From NCBI GenBank assembly GCA_965275905.1, contig CBDHYJ010000074.1, positions 1 to 64,000 of the forward strand: a stretch of DNA of 64,000 nt, in the 5' to 3' direction. Numbering within the stretch: position 1 is the stretch's first letter; each line of letters begins with the position of its first letter. Shown piece after piece: positions 53,079 through 62,164 of the stretch. Both the position numbers and the translations under genes were made by a program. Source of the stretch: CBDAQD01 sp965275905. GTDB lineage: Bacteria; Pseudomonadota; Alphaproteobacteria; Rhizobiales; JAJFHC01. The notes beneath the pieces were generated by a model. That model saw nothing but the letters and a program-made list of their open reading frames with translations, was not told the DNA's origin and ran no database searches.

Positions 53079-54779
53079 CTAGGGAGACTCGTCCCTGAAC
53101 GGCGAGTCCTCGAACGACGCAAGGTGGCGGGAGAAGTCTTCGCGCGTCCTGTCCGGATGGCGGTTCGTCTGATCCGATATTTCCTGCTCGAAACTGCGGA
53201 TCAACCGGCCGATTGCGTCTCGCTGATCGCCGGTGTGCTCTTCGTAGAGGCGCTCGGCACGCGCAAGCAGAGCGAGGTTCGGAGCATCCTCAAGCGGATG
53301 GAGCTTGTACTTTTCGAGTTCTGCGCGCCGTTTTTCGATATCGGCATCCGACAAGGATGATTCCTGCGTTTCGAAGAGCCTCTGCTTTTTCAGCTCTTTC
53401 GACGGCACCTCGACTTCGACATCCAACAGCCCGTTGACGTCATAGGTAAAGCGGACATTGATGCATTCCTCGCCGGCCGGCTTCGGTGTCACCGGCACCC
53501 GCACATCTCCAAGGAACACATTCTTCTCGGGACGCATGCTTTCACCCTGGAAGACTCTCACCAGGAGTTCCTTCTGGTTGTTCTCCACGGTGTAATAGTC
53601 CTCGACACGGCTGATCGGGAGCACGGCGTTACGTTCGATGACGAACGACATCATCATTCCCCTTCCACCATCGCGAACCACCTCGATGCCGAGCGAATGG
53701 GGGCATACGTCGGTCACAACGACGTCGTTGAGCGCCTTGTCTTCGGCAACGAGCCCGGCCTGAACCGCGGCACCAGCCGCAACGGTCTTGTCGGGATCAT
53801 TGCCCGCCAATGGGAGACGACGGAACAATCGAGCCACGAGCGACCGGACACAGGGCATTCTCGTCGCGCCGCCAACAAGCACCACCTCGCCGATCTCGTC
53901 AACGGAGAGGTCGGAGTCGCGAATTGCGATCTCCAGCGGCTTGCGCAGTCGTCGGAGCAGGTCTCCGGATTCGGTTTCGAATTCCTCCCGGCTCAGGTTG
54001 CCATTTATGACGCGGCCGGCGAAGGAGACCTCATACTCGGCCTCCCGCGCGGTGGACAGCGCCTGCTTGACGCGCTCGGCCGCGTTGGAGAGGACATTGT
54101 GTGCAGCGGCGTCCAATGAACCGGTGTCTATCTCGTGTCGTTTCGTGATCAGCGACTTTACGATCCCGCGGAAGTCCTCACCGCCAAGAAAATTGTCGCC
54201 CGCCGATGCGCGCACTTCGAAAATGTCGTCAAACCGCTCAACGATTGAAACGTCGAATGTCCCGCCACCGAGATCGAAGACCAGATATTTTCCTTCTTCC
54301 ACGTCATTCAGCCCATGGGCCAGTGCGGCGGCCGTCGGCTCGTTGACCAGGCGGCGAACAGAGAGCCCCGCCAATTCGCCAGCGGCACGCGTTGCCTGGC
54401 GCTGGGCATCACTGAAGTAGGCCGGTACGGAGATCACGACGTCACTGATCTCCTGTCCCAGGGCTTGTTCCGCGTCGCGCTTGAGCGCCTTGAGCACGAA
54501 GGCCGACAATTCCTCGGGCCGAAAGCTCTTGGCCCCCAACTGCACCGTCTGTGACGTCCCCATGAGGCGTTTGAAATGGGCTGCTGTCAGTTCCGGGTGC
54601 GTTATCAGCCTGTTCGCCGCCGCTTCGCCGACGACAATCTCTCCATTGTCCAGAAGCCCGACGACAGACGGTGTCAGTTCCGCGCCAAGCGCATTGGTCA
54701 ATATCACCGGACCATCTTCGGTCCAGCGAGCGATCAGCGAGTTCGTCGTTCCGAGATCGATTCCGAGAATTTCAGTCAT
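53079..54779 (-). CDS. hscC: HscC-type Hsp70 chaperone
   Basis: A 566-residue Hsp70, close to the 556 of E. coli HscC and clearly shorter than DnaK. The ATPase motifs are GIDLGTTNS at the N-terminus, VFDLGGGTFDVSI and VLVGGATRMP. The substrate-binding part starts near ENNQKELLVRVFQGE. The lid is short, ending in a polar tail. HscC is a specialised Hsp70 without GrpE dependence in E. coli. Co-transcription with the membrane J protein suggests a client at the inner membrane. The start MTEILGIDLG at 54779 is typical of the family. Confidence 0.9.
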   Translation of the reverse strand: MTEILGIDLGTTNSLIARWTEDGPVILTNALGAELTPSVVGLLDNGEIVVGEAAANRLITHPELTAAHFKRLMGTSQTVQLGAKSFRPEELSAFVLKALKRDAEQALGQEISDVVISVPAYFSDAQRQATRAAGELAGLSVRRLVNEPTAAALAHGLNDVEEGKYLVFDLGGGTFDVSIVERFDDIFEVRASAGDNFLGGEDFRGIVKSLITKRHEIDTGSLDAAAHNVLSNAAERVKQALSTAREAEYEVSFAGRVINGNLSREEFETESGDLLRRLRKPLEIAIRDSDLSVDEIGEVVLVGGATRMPCVRSLVARLFRRLPLAGNDPDKTVAAGAAVQAGLVAEDKALNDVVVTDVCPHSLGIEVVRDGGRGMMMSFVIERNAVLPISRVEDYYTVENNQKELLVRVFQGESMRPEKNVFLGDVRVPVTPKPAGEECINVRFTYDVNGLLDVEVEVPSKELKKQRLFETQESSLSDADIEKRRAELEKYKLHPLEDAPNLALLARAERLYEEHTGDQRDAIGRLIRSFEQEISDQTNRHPDRTREDFSRHLASFEDSPFRDESP

Positions 54780-54997
54780 CTTCAACGATTGCAGCGGATG
54801 GAAAGCGGCGATATTCCTGGCCACCTGTACAGACCTGAATTTCTATACAGGAACGCGATCCATCGTCCAAACGCTGAGATGTAACCAAGCACGGCTCAGG
54901 CAATGAGAAAGGGCGCGAAACCACGCTCATCCCGTGCTCGTCAGCTTGTGCTGAAACCTGTTTGAGTACCGTTGACGCCAGCCCCAGTGCGGCCGAT

Positions 54998-55017
54998 GCA
55001 CCCTGGTGTCAGGGCAC
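54998..55017 (-). terminator. short hairpin after the outer-membrane protein gene
   Basis: GTGCCCTG and CAGGGTGC pair over 8 positions (two wobble pairs) around ACAC, starting 3 bases past the stop codon. No T-run follows, so termination is plausible but not shown. Confidence 0.35.
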
Positions 55018-55019
55018 CA

Positions 55020-56126
55020 CTAATTGAACGTCCACTTCAGGGTCGCCTTGCCGCCATAATAGAAGTACGACTGGTTCGAGTCCGCCGCACCGCCGTCGGT
55101 GCTGAAACCGTTGACGTAGTCCTCACTCGCACGGTTGACCCCGTTCAGCCACATCATCGTGCCGCCGAATGACAGGAACATTTTTTCCTTCAGCCGGATG
55201 TGCAGTGTCGGTGAGAATTCGACCATCTGGGCAAAGCCGGTATCGTCCTGATCCTGGGCGTTGGTCAAATTCCGGTTTTCGGATGAATTTACCTCGCCGC
55301 CCTGGTCAATGAAATTGGCGAACAGACCAAAGGCAAGACGCCCGGTCAGCATGACGTCCTTGCTGAAGAAATGCCGCCCGCTGACACCAACCTGCGCTCC
55401 GACCAGATTGTTCGTCACCGACGAAAATCCGGACGATACGGAATTAACGTTGCCGCCGCCGTTCGCGAACGACGCCGAGTACTTGTTACCGAACTCGATG
55501 TAACGGGCGCCCGCGAAGGTCTCCAGTCCAGAAATACCGGCAAAATCGATCTTCTCGCGGAACATCATGTTGAATTCGACGCCGCCCAGATCCATGTCGG
55601 AGTCGCTTGCACCAGTCAGGTTCTGCTCTTCATTGACGACAATCGTTTGCGCCGGAACGTACACGCATTGCTTGGTGTAGTAGCCCGGTATGATCTTTTC
55701 GGTCGCGACGTTCACCGTCTGCGTGCTGCTATCGTCAAACCCGGCGCCCAGCCCTCCCACCTTGAATCCACCGATCTGAAAGGCGCGAATGTGCCGCATG
55801 CGCTGAGTCCGCAATGTCATGAAGGCCCACTGGCCGCCAGCTTGCGACATCAGATTGTTCAGGTTCGGACCGGAAGGATCGGCAGCAAATCTGTCCGCCG
55901 TATCATGGGTGCTGTCGCCTTGGGAATTATCGCCAAAGAAGCTGCCGAACGAGAATCTCGCCCGGGGTTCTTCCGCCTCAGAGGATTCTGACTTGTCTCG
56001 ATCTGACCAGTAATACAGTAACTCCGACCAGCGGGCGGCATCCGCCGCTGATGAAGAGCCTGAGACGATCATCAAATAAAAGCCCGCCGCGACGCCGCAG
56101 CGGAGCACATGCCTACGGTAGGACAT
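55020..56126 (-). CDS. outer-membrane beta-barrel protein
   Basis: A 368-residue protein with a signal peptide (AAGFYLMIVSGSSSAADA) after a basic start; GGAG lies upstream of the ATG at 56126. The mature part alternates short polar turns and amphipathic strands (GLETFAGARYIEFGNKYS, NLVGAQVGVSGRHFF, MLTGRLAFGLFANF) and ends with LKWTFN, close to the aromatic end used for barrel insertion. It resembles the Lpg1974/BBP7-like pore-forming barrels but I cannot name it. It is encoded alone, upstream of the HscC pair on the same strand. Confidence 0.75.
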   Translation of the reverse strand: MSYRRHVLRCGVAAGFYLMIVSGSSSAADAARWSELLYYWSDRDKSESSEAEEPRARFSFGSFFGDNSQGDSTHDTADRFAADPSGPNLNNLMSQAGGQWAFMTLRTQRMRHIRAFQIGGFKVGGLGAGFDDSSTQTVNVATEKIIPGYYTKQCVYVPAQTIVVNEEQNLTGASDSDMDLGGVEFNMMFREKIDFAGISGLETFAGARYIEFGNKYSASFANGGGNVNSVSSGFSSVTNNLVGAQVGVSGRHFFSKDVMLTGRLAFGLFANFIDQGGEVNSSENRNLTNAQDQDDTGFAQMVEFSPTLHIRLKEKMFLSFGGTMMWLNGVNRASEDYVNGFSTDGGAADSNQSYFYYGGKATLKWTFN

Positions 56127-56326
56127 GCCCCCAATCTCCTGTCCGCCCCCCAGCGGATCCGGATTTGTGTCCGAATCAGAGTGTAGCGGAGTTCGAATCC
56201 GCGGTGAAGACATTATGGCAATCTGGTGGAAAAAATGTGGTCAGCGACTGTGGAGAACCGCCGCCCTCTGTTCAAATCATGCGCCGGACCATATTGAATA
56301 GCCGCAAATCCGTGTCAGGGAAGACG

Positions 56327-57517
56327 ATGACAATAGACATAGACCGCATCCGCGCCGAAACGCCCGGTGTTGCAGAGAGACTCCATTTTAACAATGCCGG
56401 CGCGGCCCTAATGCCGCAGCCGGTTGTCGACGCCCAACTGGATCATATCCGGCTCGAAGCCCAGATCGGCGGCTACGAGGCGGCAGCGGCCAGACATGAC
56501 CGGCTTGAGGGCGTTTACGACTCCGTCGCCCGTCTGATCGGCGCGCACCGGGACGAAATTGCGATCGTCGAGAACGCCACCGTCGCCTGGGACATGGCGT
56601 TCTATTCCCTGATGTTCAGTCCCGGCGACCGCATCCTGACTGCACAGGCTGAATACGCCGCCAACTACGTCGCCTACCTGCAAACGGCGAAAAGAACCGG
56701 GGCGGTCATTGATGTCATCCCGTCGACGGAGGACGGCGAAGTCTGCTGCGAGTCCCTGTCCGCCATGATTGACGATCGGGTCAAGCTCATCGCGATCACA
56801 CAGATTCCCACCAACGGCGGGCTGGTCAACCCGGCAGCGGAAATAGGAGCAATCGCGAAAGCCAACGGCATTCCATACCTTCTCGACGCCTGCCAGGCGG
56901 TCGGACAGATGCCGATCGACGTCACGGCAATCGGCTGCGACATGCTTTCGGCGACGGGGCGGAAATACCTTCGCGGGCCCCGCGGCTCAGGCTTCCTGTA
57001 TGTGAACCGCGAGTTGTTGCCTGAGCTCGAACCGCCGATGATCGATCTCTACGCGGCAGAGTGGGTCGCGCCGGACCGATACGAACTGCGCTCGGATGCG
57101 CGCAGGTTCGAGAATTGGGAGAACAACTACGCGGCCCGGCTGGGCCTGGGAGCTGCAGTTGACTACGCCATGGACCGGGGGCTCGCGGAGACGTGGCCAC
57201 GTATCGTGTCCCTTTCGGGACTTCTGCGCCAACGCCTCTCGGAGCTGCCGCGGGTCTCCGTCACGGATATCGGCAAGACGAAATGCGGGATCGTCACGTT
57301 CACGGTGGACGACATTGCATCCGTAGATGTCAAAGCGCGCCTGGCGGCAGAGAGCATCAATGTGAGCGTATCCAAGCCCTCGAGCACGCTGCTCGATGCA
57401 GAATCCCGCCGGCTGCCTCCGCTCGTCCGGGCATCCGTGCACTACTACAATACCGAAGACGAAGTTCACCGCTTTGCCTCGGTCCTGGGCACCATCGTCT
57501 CGGGGCCTGCGGCTTAA
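56327..57517 (+). CDS. class V aminotransferase
   Basis: A 396-residue PLP enzyme of the cysteine desulfurase/isopenicillin-epimerase branch. FNNAGAALMPQPVVDA opens the fold and the PLP Lys is in SATGRKYLRGPRGSGFLYV. The DACQAVGQMPIDV stretch carries the Asp that contacts the pyridine ring. The ATG at 56327 has CAGGGA upstream. Known relatives include EgtE-like C-S lyases and kynureninase-like enzymes; the substrate is open. It is convergent with the AsnC gene, 5 bases apart. Confidence 0.85.
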   Translation: MTIDIDRIRAETPGVAERLHFNNAGAALMPQPVVDAQLDHIRLEAQIGGYEAAAARHDRLEGVYDSVARLIGAHRDEIAIVENATVAWDMAFYSLMFSPGDRILTAQAEYAANYVAYLQTAKRTGAVIDVIPSTEDGEVCCESLSAMIDDRVKLIAITQIPTNGGLVNPAAEIGAIAKANGIPYLLDACQAVGQMPIDVTAIGCDMLSATGRKYLRGPRGSGFLYVNRELLPELEPPMIDLYAAEWVAPDRYELRSDARRFENWENNYAARLGLGAAVDYAMDRGLAETWPRIVSLSGLLRQRLSELPRVSVTDIGKTKCGIVTFTVDDIASVDVKARLAAESINVSVSKPSSTLLDAESRRLPPLVRASVHYYNTEDEVHRFASVLGTIVSGPAA

Positions 57518-57521
57518 GCGA

Positions 57522-58025
57522 TTACTGCTCGGGGTTCACAAGACGCTCAAGCGGAACGCCTTCGAATGCCTTTGTCTCCCGCAACACGACATGGCTGGAC
57601 AGCTTCATGCCTTCTGGACCGCGTTGGAGCAGGTCGTCGCTGATCTGCTCGTATGAGGCGATGTCCGTGCAGATGAACCTGAGGAAATAGTCGAACGGGC
57701 CGCTCACCTTGAAACATTCGACCAGTTCCGGAATGTCCCGGACCGCGGCCTCGAATTCAGCGAATTCGCCCTGATCGTGACTGACCAGGCTCGCCGTGGC
57801 GATCACAGCGATCCCGTGAGCCAGCCGGGCAATCGCCACGCGGCCGAGGTAACCGGAAATGACCCCCGCCTGCTCAAGTCTTTTGACGCGTTGCAGGCAG
57901 GGACTCGGCGAAAGCCCCACGCGCTCGGAAAGCGCCTGGTTGGTGATCCGCGCATCCGCCTGCAGCTCGGCCAGGATCTTCAAATCGATCCGGTCGACTT
58001 TCACAGTCCTGTTGCTGTCGCCCAT
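57522..58025 (-). CDS. Lrp/AsnC-family regulator of the arginase operon
   Basis: A 167-residue regulator: HTH (about 12-60, KILAELQADARITNQALSERVGLSPSPCLQRV) and a C-terminal RAM/effector domain (SGPFDYFLRFICTDIASYEQ). Located back-to-back with the arginase gene across 164 bases, the classical position for a local activator. Arginine or ornithine is the likely effector by context. The start MGDSNRTVKVDRID at 58025 fits the family. Confidence 0.9.
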   Translation of the reverse strand: MGDSNRTVKVDRIDLKILAELQADARITNQALSERVGLSPSPCLQRVKRLEQAGVISGYLGRVAIARLAHGIAVIATASLVSHDQGEFAEFEAAVRDIPELVECFKVSGPFDYFLRFICTDIASYEQISDDLLQRGPEGMKLSSHVVLRETKAFEGVPLERLVNPEQ

Positions 58026-58189
58026 ACCGATACGTGCCCTCGCCCCGTTGAAAATCCGCCGCCGCAGGATCTGACGCGACCGCGGCATCGCACGACATCT
58101 TATGCCGAAGCGGACCGCAAGTTCGAGAGCACATATTGCGTGCCTCGTGAGATGATTGAGCCTCGAATTTGCAATTCAGGAGCAGTCCC

Positions 58190-59191
58190 GTGAGCCTGCG
58201 CATCGATACATATGAAAAACCGGTCCGAGCCGCGGATCTTATGGCCGCGATCGAGCCTCCGGCGGCACGGACACTTGGCCTTATCGGTGTTCCCATGGAT
58301 GCCGGCGCAAGCGCCAGGGGCGCGAGCCTCGGACCCGAGGCGCTTCACATTGCCGGGATCGGCAGCGCGTTCGAGGCGCTCGGACACGATGTCGTCGACC
58401 ACGGTTTTGTGGATGGCCCTCGGACGCCGGGCCGCCCCGCCGAAGGCGGTTACAGGCATCTTGAAGAAGTGAACTCGTGGTGCGCTTCGCTCCGGACAAC
58501 GGTGAAACGAAGCCTCGATGCAGGCGAAACGCCGGTCGTCCTCGGCGGCGACCACAGCCTCTCGATCGGATCGGTTGGCGCCGTTGCGCAACACTGCGCT
58601 GAACGGGCGCTGCCGCTTTCGATCATCTGGATCGATGCCCACGCCGACTTCAACACGCCTCAGACCAGTCCTTCGGGAAACATTCACGGCATGCCGCTGG
58701 CTGCACTTGCCGGGCTCATTCCCGCCGGTGATATCGACATCGGACCCGCTCCGAGCGCGATTGATACAGCCAACATCCATCTTGTCGGCATCCGCTCGGT
58801 CGACCCGGTCGAAAAGTCGACCGTCATCGCACACGGCGTCAACGTCTACGACATGCGGGCCATAGACGAGCACGGCATGGTCACGGTGATGAAGAGCATC
58901 CTGGAACAGGTGCGAACTACAGGCGGTCATCTTCACGTCAGTTTCGATCTCGATTTCATCGACCCCGATGTCGCTCCCGGCGTCGGCACGCCGGTCTCGG
59001 GCGGTGCGACCTGGCGTGAAGCGCATCTCTGCATGGAAATGCTGCACGAGGCCGGTCTTATCGGTTCGCTCGATCTCGTCGAACTGAACCCATGCCTCGA
59101 CAACAGCAGCCAGACAGCCGCGCTCGCCGTCGATCTGGCCTGCAGCGCATTCGGAAAACAGATTATCGAACGAAAGGTGGTGACGAGATGA
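58190..59191 (+). CDS. rocF: arginase
   Basis: A 333-residue ureohydrolase. The two-manganese site is complete: His in GGDHSLSIG, Asp and His in IDAHADFN, and Asp-x-Asp in SFDLDFIDPDVAPGVGTP. NTPQTSPSGNIHGMPLA is the arginase-type loop, distinguishing it from agmatinase. It splits arginine to urea and ornithine. GTG start at 58190 with AGGAG 8 bases upstream. It overlaps the next gene by 4 bases, so arginase and ornithine aminotransferase are made together. Confidence 0.93.
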   Translation: MSLRIDTYEKPVRAADLMAAIEPPAARTLGLIGVPMDAGASARGASLGPEALHIAGIGSAFEALGHDVVDHGFVDGPRTPGRPAEGGYRHLEEVNSWCASLRTTVKRSLDAGETPVVLGGDHSLSIGSVGAVAQHCAERALPLSIIWIDAHADFNTPQTSPSGNIHGMPLAALAGLIPAGDIDIGPAPSAIDTANIHLVGIRSVDPVEKSTVIAHGVNVYDMRAIDEHGMVTVMKSILEQVRTTGGHLHVSFDLDFIDPDVAPGVGTPVSGGATWREAHLCMEMLHEAGLIGSLDLVELNPCLDNSSQTAALAVDLACSAFGKQIIERKVVTR

Positions 59192-60456
59192 CGGCAATCG
59201 AGCAAGCGCATGTGGAGGAAAACGTCGTGCCGGTTGAAATGGATTTTTCAGAATATCTCGACGTCGAAAAACGCCTTGGCGCTCACAACTACAAGCCGCT
59301 GGACGTCATACTTTCTCGCGGCGAAGGGGCCTGGGTCTGGGACACGGACGGCAACAAGTATCTCGATTGCCTGTCAGCATACTCCGCGGTCAACCAGGGT
59401 CATTGTCACCCGAAGATCCTCGCTGCGATGATCGAGCAGGCCGGGAAACTGACGCTGACGTCGAGGGCGTTCCGGAACGATCAGCTGGCGCTCTTCTATC
59501 AGGAGGTTTGCGCGCTGACGAACTCCCACAAAGTCCTGCCGATGAACAGCGGCGCCGAGGCCGTCGAGAGCGCTATCAAGGCCGTGCGAAAATGGGGATA
59601 CGAGTCAAAGGGTGTCGCGCCGGGCAAGGCGGAGATTATTGTCTGCAGCGACAATTTTCACGGCCGCACGCTCGGGGTCGTCAGCTTCAGCACGGATCCC
59701 GCCGCGCGGACCGGATTCGGACCCTTCGTACCGGGATTCAAGAAGATTCCGTTCGGTGACGCCGACGCCCTCGAGGCGGCTATCACCGCCGACACTGTTG
59801 CGTTTCTGGTAGAGCCGATACAGGGCGAAGCCGGCGTGATCATTCCGCCGGAAGGCTATCTGCGCGCCGTGCGTGAAATCTGCACGCGCCATAACGTGAT
59901 GCTGATCCTGGATGAGATCCAGACCGGACTCGGGCGCACCGGCAAGCTGCTTGCCGAAGAGCATGACGGCATCGAGGCCGACCTTACCCTGATCGGCAAG
60001 GCGCTGTCCGGCGGGTTCTATCCGGTCTCGGCGGTGCTCTCCAATTCCGAGGTCCTCGGCGTGCTCAAGCCGGGAGAGCATGGCAGCACGTTCGGCGGCA
60101 ATCCGCTGGCGTGCGCCGTGGCACGGGCGGCTCTGAAGGCGCTCGTCGACGAAGGCATGGTCGAGAATGCGGCCGAAATGGGCGAGTACTTTCTCGCCGG
60201 TCTCCAGGACCTGCGCACCAACATGATCAAGGAGATCCGAGGACGGGGCCTCATGATCGCGGTGGAGTTCCACGAAGAAGCCGGAGGCGCGCGGCAGTAT
60301 TGCGAAGCGCTCAAGGATGAAGGCCTGCTGTGCAAGGAGACGCATACCGATACGATCCGTTTTGCGCCGCCACTGGTGATTACGCGGGAAGAAGTCGACT
60401 GGGCCCTGGAACGCATTGCCAAGGTCTTTCATGCCGGCTCCGCATCGGCGCACTAA
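59188..60456 (+). CDS. rocD: ornithine aminotransferase
   Basis: A 422-residue class III aminotransferase. The PLP Lys is in TLIGKALSGGFYPVSAVL, and LDEIQTGLGRTGKLLAEEH carries the Asp for the ring nitrogen. PMNSGAEAVESAIKAVRKWGY is typical of ornithine aminotransferases. It converts ornithine plus 2-oxoglutarate to glutamate semialdehyde plus glutamate, feeding proline and glutamate catabolism. Coupled to arginase by ATGA overlap, giving a two-step arginine route under the divergent AsnC regulator. Confidence 0.93.
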   Translation: MTAIEQAHVEENVVPVEMDFSEYLDVEKRLGAHNYKPLDVILSRGEGAWVWDTDGNKYLDCLSAYSAVNQGHCHPKILAAMIEQAGKLTLTSRAFRNDQLALFYQEVCALTNSHKVLPMNSGAEAVESAIKAVRKWGYESKGVAPGKAEIIVCSDNFHGRTLGVVSFSTDPAARTGFGPFVPGFKKIPFGDADALEAAITADTVAFLVEPIQGEAGVIIPPEGYLRAVREICTRHNVMLILDEIQTGLGRTGKLLAEEHDGIEADLTLIGKALSGGFYPVSAVLSNSEVLGVLKPGEHGSTFGGNPLACAVARAALKALVDEGMVENAAEMGEYFLAGLQDLRTNMIKEIRGRGLMIAVEFHEEAGGARQYCEALKDEGLLCKETHTDTIRFAPPLVITREEVDWALERIAKVFHAGSASAH

Positions 60457-60462
60457 ACCCCT

Positions 60463-60487
60463 GCCCGGCGGCGCGAAGCCGCCGGGC
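60463..60487 (+). terminator. GC-rich hairpin after the arginase operon
   Basis: GCCCGGCGGC and GCCGCCGGGC form a perfect 10-bp stem around GCGAA, 6 bases past the ornithine aminotransferase stop. A T-run is lacking, so it is likely a terminator-like or mRNA-protecting stem rather than a textbook rho-independent terminator. Confidence 0.6.
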
Positions 60488-60581
60488 TCACGGCCTCACG
60501 CGGCGCCAACCCGTTTCATTCCGACGGTGACCCCGACATTTCAGTGTGTTACTCCGGCGTGTCTTTCGCGCGGTGCAATTC

Positions 60582-61325
60582 ATGTGGTCACCAGAAATAC
60601 TCGCGGCCGTTATCGGCACGTTTGTCCTTGCCGGAACGGTAAAGGGCGTGGTCGGTCTGGGCATGCCCACCGTGGCACTGGCCCTGCTGACGGCGCTCGT
60701 CGGATTCCATGAGGCCCTCGTGCTGATGCTCGCGCCCGCCTTCGTCGGCAATATCTGGCAGTCGCTCTCCGGCCCCTACTTCCTGGTTGTTGTCAGACGG
60801 TTCTGGCCGATGATTGCAGCGGGCGCGGTGTGCATCTGGATAACCTCCGTCATGCTGACGCTTGCCGATCCGAGACTGCTGTCTGCCGCGCTCGGCGTCA
60901 TCCTCTGTGTCTACGCGACAATCCTCCTGTTCGCACCTCAACCGCCGGTACCAGGCCGGCATGAACGATGGCTCACGCCTTTGGTCGGTGGTGCGAGCGG
61001 CGCAATCGCCGGGCTCACCGGTACGTTCATGGTGCCTTCCGCCATCTACTTTCAGGCATTGCAGTTGGAACGGGATCTCCTGATCCAAGCACTGGGGGTC
61101 TGGCTGATTTCGGCGACCGTGATGCTCGGCTGGTCACTGGAGCGGCATGATCTTCTTCCGCCATCGCTTGCACTGCTTTCGGCGGTCGCCGTTGTTCCCG
61201 CACTGGCCGGCATGTGGTTCGGACAGCAGATCCGCTCACGTCTATCCGAGAGCGCGTTCAGAAAGATCTTTCTCTACGCACTCCTCGCGCTCGGACTGTA
61301 TATTGTCGCCCGGTCGGTGCTCTGA
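60582..61325 (+). CDS. TauE/SafE-type permease
   Basis: A 247-residue membrane protein with about eight helices in two repeats. The TauE pattern GTVKGVVGLGMPTVALAL starts the first and GGASGAIAGLTGTFMVPSAIYFQAL the second. Such proteins transport sulfite, sulfoacetate, other organosulfonates or short carboxylates through the inner membrane. It lies 125 bases beyond the arginase operon with a hairpin in between, and 45 bases ahead of a second member. Confidence 0.88.
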   Translation: MWSPEILAAVIGTFVLAGTVKGVVGLGMPTVALALLTALVGFHEALVLMLAPAFVGNIWQSLSGPYFLVVVRRFWPMIAAGAVCIWITSVMLTLADPRLLSAALGVILCVYATILLFAPQPPVPGRHERWLTPLVGGASGAIAGLTGTFMVPSAIYFQALQLERDLLIQALGVWLISATVMLGWSLERHDLLPPSLALLSAVAVVPALAGMWFGQQIRSRLSESAFRKIFLYALLALGLYIVARSVL

Positions 61326-61370
61326 CTTCCAACCGAGTCCCATCTGTTCGCCTGAGGACCCCTTCGCGCT

Positions 61371-62102
61371 GTGGCTACCGAGATCATCATCGTTGCGGTC
61401 GGCGCACTGACTGCCGGCTTCGTTACGGGGCTGGTTGGATTCGGAACCGGGCTCGCCGCTTTGGGATTCTGGTTACAGGTCATCGAACCGGCTGTCGCAG
61501 CACCACTCGTGGCCGGTTGCTCGGTCGTCGGGCAAGTTCAATCACTGGTGACGCTGCGCCCGAAAGTGAAACTCGCGCGCGCCCTGCCCTTCATCCTGCC
61601 CGGCCTTGCCGGCATTCCGATCGGAACCGCGCTTCTGCTCGCCCTTGATCCTGCGCCGTTCAAGATCGGCGTCGGCGCCTTCCTGGTTCTGGTCTGCTCC
61701 GCGCTCCTGTTTCTCGTCGGCCGGGTCAAGGTGACCGCGGGCGGAAGCATTGCCGACGGAGGCGTGGGATTTGCCGGTGGTGTGCTTGGTGGCCTGGCCG
61801 GTCTCTCGGGGCCGCTGCCGACATTGTGGTGCACGCTGCGCGGCTGGTCCAAGGACGACCAGCGCGGCGTCTACCAGCCTTACAATCTCACGATCCTGTT
61901 TTTCGCTCTTGTTGCAATGGGGTTTGGCGGTCTCCTGGACAGGTACTTCTGGACCCTTTTCGCCGCAGCCGTACCGGCAACATTGACCGGAGTTTGGGCC
62001 GGCGTGACCACCTACCGCCGGCTGGCCGATCATTCCTTCCGGCGGATCGTTCTCATCGTGCTTCTGATTTCAGGTGTTGCACTGATCGCCACCAATCTCT
62101 AA
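61371..62102 (+). CDS. TauE/SafE-type permease (second)
   Basis: A 243-residue relative of the preceding protein with the same two-repeat plan (AGFVTGLVGFGTGLAALGFWL and AGGVLGGLAGLSGPLPTLWCTLRGW). It starts with GTG at 61371; GAGGA lies about 11 bases upstream. The second half carries the GxxxGxxGxSGP pattern common in this branch. Two adjacent but diverged members may form a heteromer or have different substrates. Confidence 0.88.
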   Translation: MATEIIIVAVGALTAGFVTGLVGFGTGLAALGFWLQVIEPAVAAPLVAGCSVVGQVQSLVTLRPKVKLARALPFILPGLAGIPIGTALLLALDPAPFKIGVGAFLVLVCSALLFLVGRVKVTAGGSIADGGVGFAGGVLGGLAGLSGPLPTLWCTLRGWSKDDQRGVYQPYNLTILFFALVAMGFGGLLDRYFWTLFAAAVPATLTGVWAGVTTYRRLADHSFRRIVLIVLLISGVALIATNL

Positions 62103-62164
62103 GGAAGAAACCTACTGCGGGTCCAACCGACGGTCGAGCAATAAGAAGATAAAGGGACCCAATA

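Noticed and set aside
51610..53082. A 490-codon plus-strand frame opposite the J-protein gene
   Set aside because: Antisense of a gene with clear J-like and membrane segments; it has no signal, motif or ribosome-binding site.
58100..59197. A 365-codon minus-strand frame opposite arginase
   Set aside because: Arginase motifs are complete on the plus strand; this frame is its complement.
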